This document shows, in pieces, positions 33,945 to 42,282 of a stretch of 64,000 nt of DNA. The first letter of the stretch is position 1; each line of letters opens with the position of its first letter. The stretch covers positions 2,308,001-2,372,000 of the forward strand of contig NZ_CP016786.1 of assembly GCF_002285495.1 (NCBI RefSeq), written 5' to 3'. The position numbers and the translations under genes were made by a program. Source of the stretch: Clostridium isatidis. Lineage in GTDB: Bacteria; Bacillota; Clostridia; Clostridiales; Clostridiaceae. The notes below the pieces were generated by a model that worked only from the letters and a program-made list of their open reading frames with translations, had not been told where the DNA came from and did not search any database.

Positions 33945-33976
33945 TAAAAAAAGAAGAGTTAAGCAACTCTCCTTTT
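33945..33976 (-). terminator. Terminator after the GNAT remnant
   Basis: GAGAGTT and AACTCTT on the minus strand pair across a 4-base loop with A and T tracts outside, 9 bp past the GNAT stop. Confidence 0.75.
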
Positions 33977-33984
33977 TATCACTA

Positions 33985-34440
33985 TTAATTTAAAGTATGG
34001 CCTTTATAATAAATTTCTTCCCATCTTTCTCTTGTTAACAGCATGTTAAGAGCATCTATCATTTCTCCTTCATATTCTAAATCAGCTTTATCAATACTAT
34101 CTAAAATAAATCCTGCTTTTTCATATACTCTTTGTGCCCTTGGATTGAAGGCATAACCCCCTAAAGTTAACTCTTTTAGATCTGTATTTAAAAAGATATA
34201 GTCACGTACTAAGATTGTTGCCTCTGTTCCTAATCTACGGTTTCTTCTCCTAGGACCTATAAGTATTCTAAAATTCATGCTATGTTTAATTTCATCATAT
34301 TCATTTATGGCTAATTTCCCAACTACTGTATTGTTAGCTTTATCTATAATTACAGGATCAAGGCGGTCAACTTGCTCATTTCTTGTATTATACCAATTTA
34401 TTAAAAATTCCTTAAATTTATCACATTCCTCTCCCTCAGT
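33985..34440 (-). pseudogene. GNAT acetyltransferase, 5'-truncated
   Basis: An ATG at 34278 would give only 97 residues, starting inside the acetyl-CoA-binding part (GPRRRNRRLGTEATILVRDY). The same open frame continues upstream as EFLINWYNTRNEQVDRLDPV and KANNTVVGKLAINEYD, both clearly GNAT-like, back to position 34440, where it meets an in-frame TAA (34441-34443) with no start codon. Sequence beyond is noncoding. The first 30-50 residues of a normal GNAT are missing, so it is probably inactive. Confidence 0.72.
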
Positions 34441-34520
34441 TTAAAGTTCTTGACCTTAACATGCTAAAAATATACATATTTTTTATTATATCATAGGCTA
34501 AAGCATAGATATATAATAAA

Positions 34521-34548
34521 AAACTCAGAGCATTTCTACTCTGAGCTA
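34521..34548 (-). terminator. Terminator of the DUF2249 gene
   Basis: CTCAGAG and CTCTGAG arms (34524-34530, 34539-34545) with a run of T on the minus strand. The terminator at 35343 shares the AACTCAGAGC half. The rest of the gap 34441-34617 has no visible feature. Confidence 0.75.
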
Positions 34549-34617
34549 AAAAATGATATTTATAAAATGATGATAAAAGGGGTATCATGTTAGTTATAAG
34601 TTTTTATATGTTTAAAT

Positions 34618-34851
34618 CTATTTCTTTTTAATAGCTACTCTCCATACTTCTGGGCCTTCTTCAAGGTATTCCCATTCAAATTTTCCAGCATATTCTGCTG
34701 AAAATTGATAGTATAATGGTTTTGGATCATGATCATTTAATAATTCCATTTCTTCACCATTATTCAAATTATTAAAAGTATCAAAAATAACTGCATGTTT
34801 ATCCTTTGGTTCATAAATACGTGCATCTACTTGTGATTTAAATCTTGACAT
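34618..34851 (-). CDS. DUF2249 domain protein
   Basis: The 77-residue protein is a single DUF2249 domain: DARIYEPKDKHAVIFDTFNNLNNGE-type start, then LNDHDPKPLYYQF and EWEYLEEGPEVWRVAI. The domain is often found with hemerythrin or DUF438 proteins and with FNR/HcpR-type regulation under nitrosative or low-oxygen stress; the biochemical role is not known. The ATG at 34851 has GGAGGT 7 bases before it, better than a TTG at 34866. A CRP/FNR-like palindrome lies about 60 bp upstream. Confidence 0.85.
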   Translation of the reverse strand: MSRFKSQVDARIYEPKDKHAVIFDTFNNLNNGEEMELLNDHDPKPLYYQFSAEYAGKFEWEYLEEGPEVWRVAIKKK

Positions 34852-34910
34852 CTTATTTACCTCCAAAATGAACTTTGTAAATACATAGTATTACTAAATG
34901 CCAAGATTTT

Positions 34911-34928
34911 ATGTGATTTGAATCACAT
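34911..34928. promoter_or_regulatory. CRP/FNR-family binding site upstream of the DUF2249 gene
   Basis: ATGTGATT and AATCACAT are perfect arms around a central TG, matching TGTGA-N6-TCACA. A -10 TACTAT (34885-34890, minus strand) gives a start near 34878, placing the site centre at about -41.5, the class II activator position. It overlaps the stop codon of the GIY-YIG gene. Confidence 0.75.
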
Positions 34929-35255
34929 CTTTAATTTATTCCATTCTGGTTTTAATTGATTTATCCATTTCATTTCTATTTCCCTACATTTTTCTTTTGT
35001 TGGTAATATTACAAAACTTACTGATATTTTATCTCTATTAGCTTTAATCTCTTTCTCAGCTAAAGTTCTCCCCTTTAAATTATATAATCTATCAAATTCT
35101 TTTCTTAAGCCATTTTCTGCTCGTCCTACATATTTTACTCCATCTAGATATAGCTTATAACAGCCCATAGATGTTGAGGCCTTTTTGCTAGCTTCTTCTA
35201 AGCTTAATGATAAAACCCCTGCTCCTTTTATTTTATCTATTATCTTATTAAACAT
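34923..35255 (-). CDS. GIY-YIG-like domain protein
   Basis: The 110-residue protein has a central stretch GCYKLYLDGVKYVGRAENGLRKEF that fits a degenerate GIY-YIG start (GxYKLY... KYVGRA.NGLR) and ends with ...WINQLKPEWNKLK like stand-alone GIY-YIG domains. The general catalytic Arg is probably in NGLRKEF, while Glu candidates lie in REIEMKWINQL. A nuclease role is uncertain. It is a single gene between the SDR gene terminator and the DUF2249 operon. Confidence 0.65.
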   Translation of the reverse strand: MFNKIIDKIKGAGVLSLSLEEASKKASTSMGCYKLYLDGVKYVGRAENGLRKEFDRLYNLKGRTLAEKEIKANRDKISVSFVILPTKEKCREIEMKWINQLKPEWNKLKM

Positions 35256-35342
35256 ATTCTCTCCCTTTTCTTTAATTATTTTTTCTATTATTAATTTCTA
35301 TTTTATAGTTTAATTTCCTTTAAATATTTCTTAATCTATATA

Positions 35343-35373
35343 AACAACTCAGAGCTTCTGCCCTGAGTTTGTA
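35343..35373 (-). terminator. Terminator of the SDR gene
   Basis: On the minus strand ACTCAG pairs with CTGAGT across about 10 bases and the sequence continues into TTGTTTA. It lies 14 bp after the SDR stop. Confidence 0.7.
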
Positions 35374-35386
35374 TAATACTATTAGT

Positions 35387-36160
35387 CTACTTTTGAATAA
35401 GGTAAGTTACATATCTAACTATACTCCTTGGGAAAACTTTTCCTCCAAAAGCTATAGTTTTATTCTTGAATCCATGAACTGCAACTACTCTTCCCTTCAT
35501 TAATTTCTTATATCCGTATTCAGCAACTTCTTTAGCTGTGGCATTTTTTAAGTTCTTAAAAAGGCCTGAACTTTCAAGATTTGCCTTTTCTTCAAAATCT
35601 GTTTTTGTTGGTCCTGGGCATAAAGCAAGTACTTTTATATTAGTATCTTTAAGTTCAACAGATAGGGCTTCTGTAAAAGATAGCACAAAAGCCTTAGTAG
35701 CATAATACACTGCCATTAGAGGGCCTGGCTGAAAGGCTGCTAGGGAAGCTAGATTCATTATTCTTCCTCTATTTTTTTCTTTCATATCCCTTAAATATAG
35801 ATAAGTCAGTTTTACTAAAGCCATTATATTAACATCTATCATTTCTTCCTGCTTTTTTAAATCTAAAGAGGCAAACTCCCCAAAATCCCCAAAGCCTGCA
35901 TTGTTAACTAATATTTCTACTTGTATATTTTTTTCTTTTGTAAACTTATATATTTCCTCTGCTGCTTCCCTTTTATATAAATCCTTAGCTAAAACTTCAG
36001 CCTTAATTTTATGTTTTCTTTCTAACTCTTCTTTTAAAGATAATAACTTCTCCTCATTTCTTGCAACTAAAAGAAGGTTATATCCTTCCCTTGCAAATAT
36101 TTTAGAAAATTCAAGGCCTATACCGCTAGATGCTCCTGTTATTAATACTACATTTTCCAT
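35387..36160 (-). CDS. Short-chain dehydrogenase/reductase (SDR family)
   Basis: This 257-residue enzyme has the classical SDR features: cofactor loop TGASSGIG near residue 8, NNAGFG near 87, catalytic Ser in IMNLASLAAF near 140, and YYATK with the catalytic Tyr and Lys near 153-157. ARNEEKL after strand 2 suggests NADP preference. The C-terminus (YGYKKLMKGRVVAVHGFKNK) is like the DltE/YqjQ-type subgroup. Substrate unknown. The 200 bp upstream hold no recognised site. Confidence 0.92.
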   Translation of the reverse strand: MENVVLITGASSGIGLEFSKIFAREGYNLLLVARNEEKLLSLKEELERKHKIKAEVLAKDLYKREAAEEIYKFTKEKNIQVEILVNNAGFGDFGEFASLDLKKQEEMIDVNIMALVKLTYLYLRDMKEKNRGRIMNLASLAAFQPGPLMAVYYATKAFVLSFTEALSVELKDTNIKVLALCPGPTKTDFEEKANLESSGLFKNLKNATAKEVAEYGYKKLMKGRVVAVHGFKNKTIAFGGKVFPRSIVRYVTYLIQK

Positions 36161-36365
36161 ATTATTTCTTCACCTATCTTTAGCATATTTTCATGTATTT
36201 TTAGTTTTTATTCTATAAATATTTTTAACTTTTTTATTGTTTCAATTCATTATACTTCTTTTCTACTTATTTTCTTATCTTAAGTATATATTACCATGCT
36301 TTTCAAGTGGTTAAAAATAGTTATTATTAATACTATTAATGAGACATTCAAGCAAAATAAATTCA

Positions 36366-36403
36366 AAAAAAAGAGCCAAGCAATTATTTTACTTAACTCT
36401 TTT
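36366..36403 (-). terminator. Terminator downstream of rlmD
   Basis: On the minus strand AAAAGAG pairs with CTCTTTT, with AAG/CTT inside, followed by eight T. It lies beyond the duplicated rlmD-like end. Confidence 0.75.
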
Positions 36404-36408
36404 AACTA

Positions 36409-36504
36409 CTATTTCGTAAGCTTAACAACCGTCTCAGCAGTAGATTGCTTCCAATCAGGCTTCTCTTCTCTTGCCTTCTTGGGCAATCCTTGTATGGGTG
36501 GCAG
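36409..36504 (-). pseudogene. Remnant of a second rRNA methyltransferase-like 3' end
   Basis: This stretch reads LPPIQGLPKKAREEKPDWKQ and then STAETVVKLTK before a stop at 36409-36411. The last residues AETVVKLTK nearly repeat the end of RlmD (AEVVVKLTK), and the DNA AAGCTTAACAACCGTCTCAGCA aligns with the rlmD end about 100 bp away at most positions. No start or upstream body remains. It may be the scar of a tandem paralogue or of a duplication. Confidence 0.55.
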
Positions 36505-36512
36505 TAAAAAAC

Positions 36513-37865
36513 TTACTTAGTAAGTTTAACAACTACCTCAGCATGAGGAGTATTTGGAAACATGTCCTTAACTATAGTCTTTTCCACTTTGTATCCTGCT
36601 GCTGTTAAGTCTCTTAAGTTTTCAACTAAGGTTTTAGGATTGCATGATACATAAATTATTTCCCTGGCATTAAATCTTATTACATATTCTAATGCCTTTG
36701 GACTTACACCACTTCTTGGTGGATCTAAAATAATTATATCTGGTTTATCTTTAACTTTCTTAATTGTTTCTGCAACATCTCCTGCTATAAATTCGCAGTT
36801 AGTTAAGTTATTTAATTTAGCATTTTCTTTAGCAGCTTCTACTGCCTCTTCTATAAGTTCTAAGCCAACAACCTTTTTTGCCTTAGCTGCTGTTATTTGA
36901 CCTATTGTACCTGTTCCACAATACAAATCAAATACAACTTTATCATCTGCTTCTCCCATAAAATCTCTAACTATGCTATAAAGGCTTTCTGCTCCCTTAG
37001 TATTAGTTTGAAAGAAGGAGAAAGGTGATATTTTAAATTTAAGACCTAATAAGTCTTCTATTATAAAGTCCTTTCCATATAGTAAATTAACCTTTTCTGG
37101 AACTACTGCATCTGAAAAGGAGTTGTTTTCTGTATGTAATATAGATACTAATTTTCCCTTATAATTTTGTGATATTAGAATTTCTATATATTCACTTAAA
37201 TCAAAATCAATTTGACTTGTAGTTACAAGATTAACCATCAATTCTCCTGTATTTATGGCCTTTCTTATAACTAAATGCCTTAAGTAACCTTCTCTTTTCA
37301 TTACTTTATAGTATGGTAACTTTTTATCTCTAAAATAATCAACTGTTGCTTTTATTACTCTTCTAAAGTCTTCATCAACAATTAAACATTTATCAACAGT
37401 TATTATTCCAAAGGACTTTCCCTTCATATGCATTCCAAGGGTTAACTCTCCACCCTTTTCTAAGTCTCCGAAGGTAAACTCCATTTTATTTCTATATTCC
37501 CATTGTTCTTGACTACCTACAACTCCTAAGTATTCCCCCATATCTACATTAGCATCTTTAAATAAGTTTTTTACTTCCTCACTTAATAGTTCTAATTGTT
37601 TTTCATAAGTTAAATTTTGTGATGTACATCCACCACATACTCCAAAGTACTCACAAGGTGCATCTATTTCATATTCTGCTTTTTCATCAACAGATAATAG
37701 TTTAAGTTCAGCATAACCTTCCCTTTTTTTCTTTACTCTACCTGAAACAATTTGTTCAGGAAAGGCTCCCTTAACGTATATTTTCTTTCCTTCTAACTCA
37801 CCAATTCCAACTGAAGGAAATTCTGTTTTATCAATTTTAACTTGTACTGTACTTCCTTTTCTCAT
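36513..37865 (-). CDS. rlmD: 23S rRNA (uracil-C5)-methyltransferase RlmD/RumA type
   Basis: The 450-residue protein has an N-terminal TRAM domain, an iron-sulfur motif CEYFGVCGGC near residue 72 with a further Cys upstream, and a SAM domain with VFDLYCGTGTIGQI near residue 312, DPPRSGVSP near 382 and the catalytic Cys in YVSCNPKT near 408. These are RlmD/RlmCD marks; Firmicute versions may methylate both U747 and U1939, so the exact target is open. A degraded copy of its 3' end follows. Confidence 0.92.
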   Translation of the reverse strand: MRKGSTVQVKIDKTEFPSVGIGELEGKKIYVKGAFPEQIVSGRVKKKREGYAELKLLSVDEKAEYEIDAPCEYFGVCGGCTSQNLTYEKQLELLSEEVKNLFKDANVDMGEYLGVVGSQEQWEYRNKMEFTFGDLEKGGELTLGMHMKGKSFGIITVDKCLIVDEDFRRVIKATVDYFRDKKLPYYKVMKREGYLRHLVIRKAINTGELMVNLVTTSQIDFDLSEYIEILISQNYKGKLVSILHTENNSFSDAVVPEKVNLLYGKDFIIEDLLGLKFKISPFSFFQTNTKGAESLYSIVRDFMGEADDKVVFDLYCGTGTIGQITAAKAKKVVGLELIEEAVEAAKENAKLNNLTNCEFIAGDVAETIKKVKDKPDIIILDPPRSGVSPKALEYVIRFNAREIIYVSCNPKTLVENLRDLTAAGYKVEKTIVKDMFPNTPHAEVVVKLTK

Positions 37866-37873
37866 AGTGTCTC

Positions 37874-38215
37874 CTAATCATTATATTTTAAATTTAGTTT
37901 CTCACCTATAGTTTTTTCTAACTTTGTAGAAATTAATACTGGTCTATATAATACATTAACTATAATATAAAGTAAAAATAACATTTTCTCTCTATCTGTA
38001 ATATAGTATCCTGCTAGACCTATTAAAAAATCAAAAACTACTAATACTAATAAAGCAATAGCAATTGTTATTGCTTGATCTATTATAGATACAAAAGCTT
38101 TTTTTAGAAATTTTACAAACTTTCCTTCCTTTTGTATTTTTACACCTTCTTTAAGAATTTCTTCATTTGAGTTTTCATACTTATCAATTTTTTCTAATCC
38201 TTCATTACTGCTCAA
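37874..38215 (-). CDS. Small membrane protein, RDD-like
   Basis: The 113-residue protein has a charged N-terminus of about 38 residues and then two membrane helices (SIIDQAITIAIALLVLVVFD and KMLFLLYIIVNVLYRP), ending VLISTKLEKTIGEKLNLKYN. The paired helices with polar residues (ASP near the start of helix 1) recall RDD-family proteins, though shortened. Function unknown. It lies 8 bp upstream of rlmD and 19 bp after a lipoprotein gene, so they may be cotranscribed. Confidence 0.7.
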   Translation of the reverse strand: MSSNEGLEKIDKYENSNEEILKEGVKIQKEGKFVKFLKKAFVSIIDQAITIAIALLVLVVFDFLIGLAGYYITDREKMLFLLYIIVNVLYRPVLISTKLEKTIGEKLNLKYND

Positions 38216-38234
38216 AATATGCTCCTCCTGTTAT

Positions 38235-38924
38235 TTAGTTCTTTTTAATACTAAAATCATATACTTTTGAATCTAATTTATATAATAAATAATCATCTTT
38301 TATAGTTATAATTTCTACCAAACCATCTAAATTACTTTCTATTGTTCCATTTGTATTTTTATTTTTAACTATATCTATAATTTGATTGTTTATTTCAGAG
38401 TAATCTCTTTCAGAATTATTAGTCATTGCTTCTGAAAATGCTGCCATTGAAGTTTCTTTAAAATCAAATTTATCTTCGGCTTTTATTTGATCTAAATCTA
38501 ATTTGAAGCCCATTTTTAAATTAAGACTTCCTCTTGATAAATCTTCACCAAATATTTTAAAACCATAATACATGCTTTCAAGTCTATTTGGTTCTGGATT
38601 TAGGTTATCTAAATATATATGATTATCATTTACAGTTTCACCATTTTCTTCTGTTACTTTTTCTTCTTTATTATAGTCTAATCCATAAAATAAAGCTTGT
38701 TCTTCCATTCTTACAAGTATTTCTGAGTGAAATTGACTAACTTCATCTCTTGTATAATCTTTAGCCCATTCTCCTTCACCAATAAAAGCTTCTTCCTGCT
38801 TATTCTCTGTTTGCGCCTTATTATCAGTTGATTTATCTGCAGCGTCTTTTACTGAATTACTACATCCTGCTATAGATACCGCTAACGTTACACTTACTAT
38901 AATCGGTAATATTTTCTTTAGCAT
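38235..38924 (-). CDS. Lipoprotein of unknown function
   Basis: From the ATG at 38924 (GGGGGAAC 5 bases before it) the protein is 229 residues with a lipoprotein signal (lipobox SIAGC, Cys21) and a Lys/Asp/Asn-rich linker. The rest is a small soluble domain, with LEEQALFYGLDYNKEEKVTEE-like and DGLVEIITIKDDYLLYKLDS-like parts, that I cannot assign to a family. The longer frame from 38960 lacks a ribosome binding site. It starts a possible three-gene unit with the small membrane protein and rlmD. Confidence 0.8.
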   Translation of the reverse strand: MLKKILPIIVSVTLAVSIAGCSNSVKDAADKSTDNKAQTENKQEEAFIGEGEWAKDYTRDEVSQFHSEILVRMEEQALFYGLDYNKEEKVTEENGETVNDNHIYLDNLNPEPNRLESMYYGFKIFGEDLSRGSLNLKMGFKLDLDQIKAEDKFDFKETSMAAFSEAMTNNSERDYSEINNQIIDIVKNKNTNGTIESNLDGLVEIITIKDDYLLYKLDSKVYDFSIKKN

Positions 38925-39059
38925 ACTAGTTCCCCCTAGTCTTTCTTTTTTATCTATCAAATTTCAACTTATTATATCACTAAAGGTATTATTTTTAAAG
39001 ACTTTGTCACATAACTGTCATATTCTAAGGCATTTTAAGGAATACTTCCTAAAAAAATT

Positions 39060-39719
39060 TTAAATTGTTATTGAATCCTTCAATTTTTCAAATGTCTTTT
39101 CTCCTATTCCTTTTACATTTTTTATTTCTTCTATGGATTTAAATGCTCCATTCTTTTCTCTATATTCAATAATACTTTTTGCTTTAGTTTCTCCAATTCC
39201 ATTTATTTTAGTTAGCTCTTCTAGAGAAGCAGTATTAATATTTATTAGCTTTTCACTACTTTCATTCGTTTCTCCATAAATAATTTCACTTTCTCCTAAA
39301 AAATTTTCTTCACTAGAATTTTTATTAGGAATTATTATAAGCTGGTTAGGATTTAACTTAGCAGCTCTATTTATTTTATCTATATTTGCTTCAGATGTAA
39401 GACCTCCAGCTTTTTCAATTAAATCTTTAATTATGCTTCCCTCTTCCATTTCGTAAACATCTGGATTTTTTACTTCTCCCTTTATTTCTACTACTATTGT
39501 GTTTTTGCTTTCTTTTTCAATAGATAAATCATTTAAAGCATTATAATCTTCTGAAATTGTGCTTACAGATTCTTCAACAAATATATCTTCCATATACTCA
39601 TCCATAAATACCTTAGACTTATTATCTCTATAAAAGTAAATAGAAAGAACTATAAATATAAAAGCTAAAAATAAAATTATAATATTTCTTATTTTTATAT
39701 TTTTCAAGTAATTATTCAT
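39060..39719 (-). CDS. comEA: ComEA-like DNA-uptake protein
   Basis: The 219-residue protein has an N-terminal membrane anchor (IIILFLAFIFIVLSIYFY), an SLBB domain (VVEIKGEVKNPDVYEMEEGS, then IDKINRAAKLNPNQLIIIP) and two helix-hairpin-helix motifs at the end (LTKINGIGETKAKSIIEYRE, IKNVKGIGEKTFEKLK). This is the layout of ComEA, the membrane DNA receptor for transformation. No comEB/comEC follows here, so the gene is separated from the usual com operon. Confidence 0.9.
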   Translation of the reverse strand: MNNYLKNIKIRNIIILFLAFIFIVLSIYFYRDNKSKVFMDEYMEDIFVEESVSTISEDYNALNDLSIEKESKNTIVVEIKGEVKNPDVYEMEEGSIIKDLIEKAGGLTSEANIDKINRAAKLNPNQLIIIPNKNSSEENFLGESEIIYGETNESSEKLININTASLEELTKINGIGETKAKSIIEYREKNGAFKSIEEIKNVKGIGEKTFEKLKDSITI

Positions 39720-39876
39720 AGGCCTCCCTCTAATTTTTTTATTATAATTCTTAACCTTTTTTAATAAAAAATAACTGTTTTACTCATTTTTCTTAAGGAA
39801 AGGTGGAATAGTATTCATTTTTCTGTTAAAATATTTTCATGTGAGTATAAATACAGATTGATTTGGGAGATATAAT

Positions 39877-41166
39877 ATGAGAAAAATATTTGATAATATG
39901 TTAAGGGTATTTTTATGTACTATTTTTTTTATTTGTTTTTCAGGGAGCATAATAAAAGCTGAAACTGCTTTACCAGAAGTTTATTCTGAAGGTGCTATTC
40001 TAATGGATGGAAAAACTGGAGATATTCTTTATGGTAAAAATGAGCACGTTAAATTTGAGCCAGCTTCTACAACTAAGGTAATGACAGCTTTAGTTGTTTT
40101 AGAAAATACAAAGCTTACTGATAAAGTTACAATAGGCATAAACCCTACTCTTGTTGATGGTTCTGCCATAGGAATTGCAGAAGGAGAAGTTTATACTGTT
40201 GAAGAACTGTTAATAGGACTTTTATTAGAATCCGGAAATGATTGTGCTGAAGCCTTAGCAGAGCATGTTGCTGGTTCTGTAGAGAAATTTGCAAAAATGA
40301 TGAATGAGAAAGCTAGAGAAATTGGAGCATTAGATACTACTTTTAAAAATCCTCATGGACTACATGAAGAAGGTCACTTAACAACAGCCTATGATCTAGC
40401 TCTTATAATGAATGAAGCAACTAAAAATGAAGATTTTGTTAGAATATCAAGAATAGATGCTCATAAATATGAAAATCACCCCTTTTCTAATGGTGATGAG
40501 AAGTGGGCTATAAATAGAAATCAACTCTTTAATGAATATACTTATTATTATGAATATGCCTATACCGGTAAAAATGGTTATACTCCAGAGGCTAACCATA
40601 CATATACAGCAACTGCACTAAAAGATGGACAACTGTTAGTAGCTGCATTTTTAAATGCTACAGAAAAAGATAACTTTTATTCAAATATAGGACCTTTATT
40701 TAACTATGGTTTTGATAATTTTGAAACTGTTAAATTAATAAATAGTAATGAAGTTCTTACTAGCTTAAATATTGATGATGAAAATGTTCTTCCTTTATTA
40801 TCAAGCAAGGATGTTTATTATACTAAGCGTCGTTTAGAAAGCACTCCTTCTTATAATATTAATTATGATAGTAACTCTATTAATCCAGAAGAAATAGATG
40901 TAATTAATAAAGGAGAGGTAATTTTTACTGCTACAGTTAATGTAAATGGAAAGACAGTTTCTTCTATAGATTTATTAAGTGGTGCAAGTTATGAAAACAC
41001 ATCGATATTAAAATTCTTTAAAGACTTAAATTTATTAAATATTGCGCTTTATATATTAATATTAATACTCATACTATATATAATAAGCAGCATAGTCCAA
41101 TCTATTAGATATAAAAAGGTTAGAAAAAGAAGACCAAAATTTAGAACTAGAACAAGATACAGATAA
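39877..41166 (+). CDS. dacF: D-alanyl-D-alanine carboxypeptidase, DacF-like
   Basis: The 429-residue protein is a low-mass penicillin-binding protein that trims peptidoglycan stem peptides. It has an N-terminal signal peptide, the SxxK motif in PASTTKVMTA near residue 66, SxN as SGN in LLESGNDCAEALAEH near residue 120, and a third motif reading TGKNGYT, so KNG replaces the usual KTG. The C-terminus has a membrane helix (YILILILILYIISSIV) and a basic tail, unlike the amphipathic anchor of PBP5. Repeats start directly after its stop codon. Confidence 0.92.
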   Translation: MRKIFDNMLRVFLCTIFFICFSGSIIKAETALPEVYSEGAILMDGKTGDILYGKNEHVKFEPASTTKVMTALVVLENTKLTDKVTIGINPTLVDGSAIGIAEGEVYTVEELLIGLLLESGNDCAEALAEHVAGSVEKFAKMMNEKAREIGALDTTFKNPHGLHEEGHLTTAYDLALIMNEATKNEDFVRISRIDAHKYENHPFSNGDEKWAINRNQLFNEYTYYYEYAYTGKNGYTPEANHTYTATALKDGQLLVAAFLNATEKDNFYSNIGPLFNYGFDNFETVKLINSNEVLTSLNIDDENVLPLLSSKDVYYTKRRLESTPSYNINYDSNSINPEEIDVINKGEVIFTATVNVNGKTVSSIDLLSGASYENTSILKFFKDLNLLNIALYILILILILYIISSIVQSIRYKKVRKRRPKFRTRTRYR

Positions 41167-41366
41167 AATCAGTTAGTAGTGCTGAGTGTGAAGTGTGGAG
41201 TTTGGAGTTTGGAGTTTGGAGTTAAGAATTGTACGAATATAAAAAGGAAGATGATTTTTATTCAAGTAAAAATCATCTTCCTTTAATTTTTAAGGGGCTT
41301 AGATTCCAAACTTCAGGCTCCAACTCCACACTCCTAACTCCTAACTATATTTCACTCCTAACTGAA
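41166..41366. repeat. Inverted pair of heptamer repeat arrays around a terminator
   Basis: After dacF the plus strand reads TCAGTTAGTAG, then TGTGAAG, TGTGGAG and three TTTGGAG copies (to about 41225). After the central hairpin, the same units appear inverted (CTCCAACTCCACACTCCTAACTCC region, 41318-41365) and end CTAACTGAATT next to the stop of the pseudouridine synthase gene. Each of the two convergent mRNAs would thus carry GGAG units between its stop codon and the terminator, as at 4378-4577. Confidence 0.88.
41243..41284. terminator. Bidirectional terminator between dacF and the pseudouridine synthase gene
   Basis: A perfect 18-bp stem (41243-41260 with 41267-41284) and a 6-base loop, flanked by A and T tracts. 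The arm AAGGAAGATGATTTTT resembles the leuA-side terminator arm AAGAGGATGATTTT at 4338, so hairpin and repeats may have spread together. Confidence 0.85.
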
Positions 41367-42266
41367 TTATTTTCTCATTTTTTCTATAAGCTTTTCCATA
41401 TCTTCTGGAAGTTTCGCTCTAAGACTTAATAGTTCTTTTGTTCTTGGAGATTTAAAGTCTAACCCATAAGCATGCAGTGCCTGCCTATTTATAATTTCAA
41501 TATCTTCTTCATATCCATATAAGATGTCTCCATATATTGGATGGCCTAAATGACTTAGGTGAACTCTTATTTGATGAGTTCTTCCTGTTTCTAGAAGGCA
41601 TTCAACTAAATCTCCTTCCTTAAACCTTTCTACAACTTTATAATGAGTTATACTTTCCTGTCCTCTATCATCTACAACTCTTTTTATTGTTCCTTCTTCT
41701 TCAGGTCTATATATAGGTAGATTAATAGTTCCCTCTAATTTTTCCATATGCCCATGTACTATTGCAAGATATCTCTTTTGAAAATTATCACTTTTCATTT
41801 CCTTAGATAATTCCATATGAGCATATTGATTTTTGGCAATGATTATAAGACCTGATGTATCCATATCTAATCTGCTTACTAGTCTTACTATACATTTTTG
41901 ATTAGTTTCTTGAAAATAATACATAAGGCCATTAGCCAAAGTTCCAGATTGGTGCCTTTTAGTTGGATGAACTACCATATTTGGCCTTTTATTTACAACT
42001 ATAATATCTTCATCCTCATAAACAACTTCTATATCCAGTTTTTCTGGGGCAATATTTTGACTTTCTTCTTTATCTAGTTTAATTAAAATATTATCATTTT
42101 CCCTTAAAATATAATTCATCTTTACAGCTTTATTATTTACAAATATTCTTTTATCTACTGAAGCCCCCCTTATAAGCCTTGAAGATAATCCTAGATCTTC
42201 CTTTAAAAACTCCCTAATCTTCCTACCTTCAAAGTCCTTTGGAACTTGTTTTTTTATTACACTCAT
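41367..42266 (-). CDS. RluA-family pseudouridine synthase (RluD-like)
   Basis: From the ATG at 42266 (GGGAGGT 4 bases before) the protein has 299 residues. It has an N-terminal S4 domain (KIREFLKEDLGLSSRLIRGA) and the catalytic RLU motif RLVSRLDMDTSGLIIIAKN near residue 130, with the catalytic Asp. RluA-family enzymes isomerise uridine in rRNA or tRNA; the exact target cannot be read here. A TTG at 42278 is a weaker start choice. Confidence 0.92.
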   Translation of the reverse strand: MSVIKKQVPKDFEGRKIREFLKEDLGLSSRLIRGASVDKRIFVNNKAVKMNYILRENDNILIKLDKEESQNIAPEKLDIEVVYEDEDIIVVNKRPNMVVHPTKRHQSGTLANGLMYYFQETNQKCIVRLVSRLDMDTSGLIIIAKNQYAHMELSKEMKSDNFQKRYLAIVHGHMEKLEGTINLPIYRPEEEGTIKRVVDDRGQESITHYKVVERFKEGDLVECLLETGRTHQIRVHLSHLGHPIYGDILYGYEEDIEIINRQALHAYGLDFKSPRTKELLSLRAKLPEDMEKLIEKMRK

Positions 42267-42282
42267 AGTACCTCCCAATAAA

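Noticed and set aside
33985..34278. Intact 97-residue GNAT protein
   Set aside because: GNAT sequence continues upstream in the same frame without a start codon, so the short reading is a truncated remnant.
41229..41429. Small protein between dacF and the pseudouridine synthase gene
   Set aside because: The frame is built from the terminator, the repeats and the end of the opposite gene.
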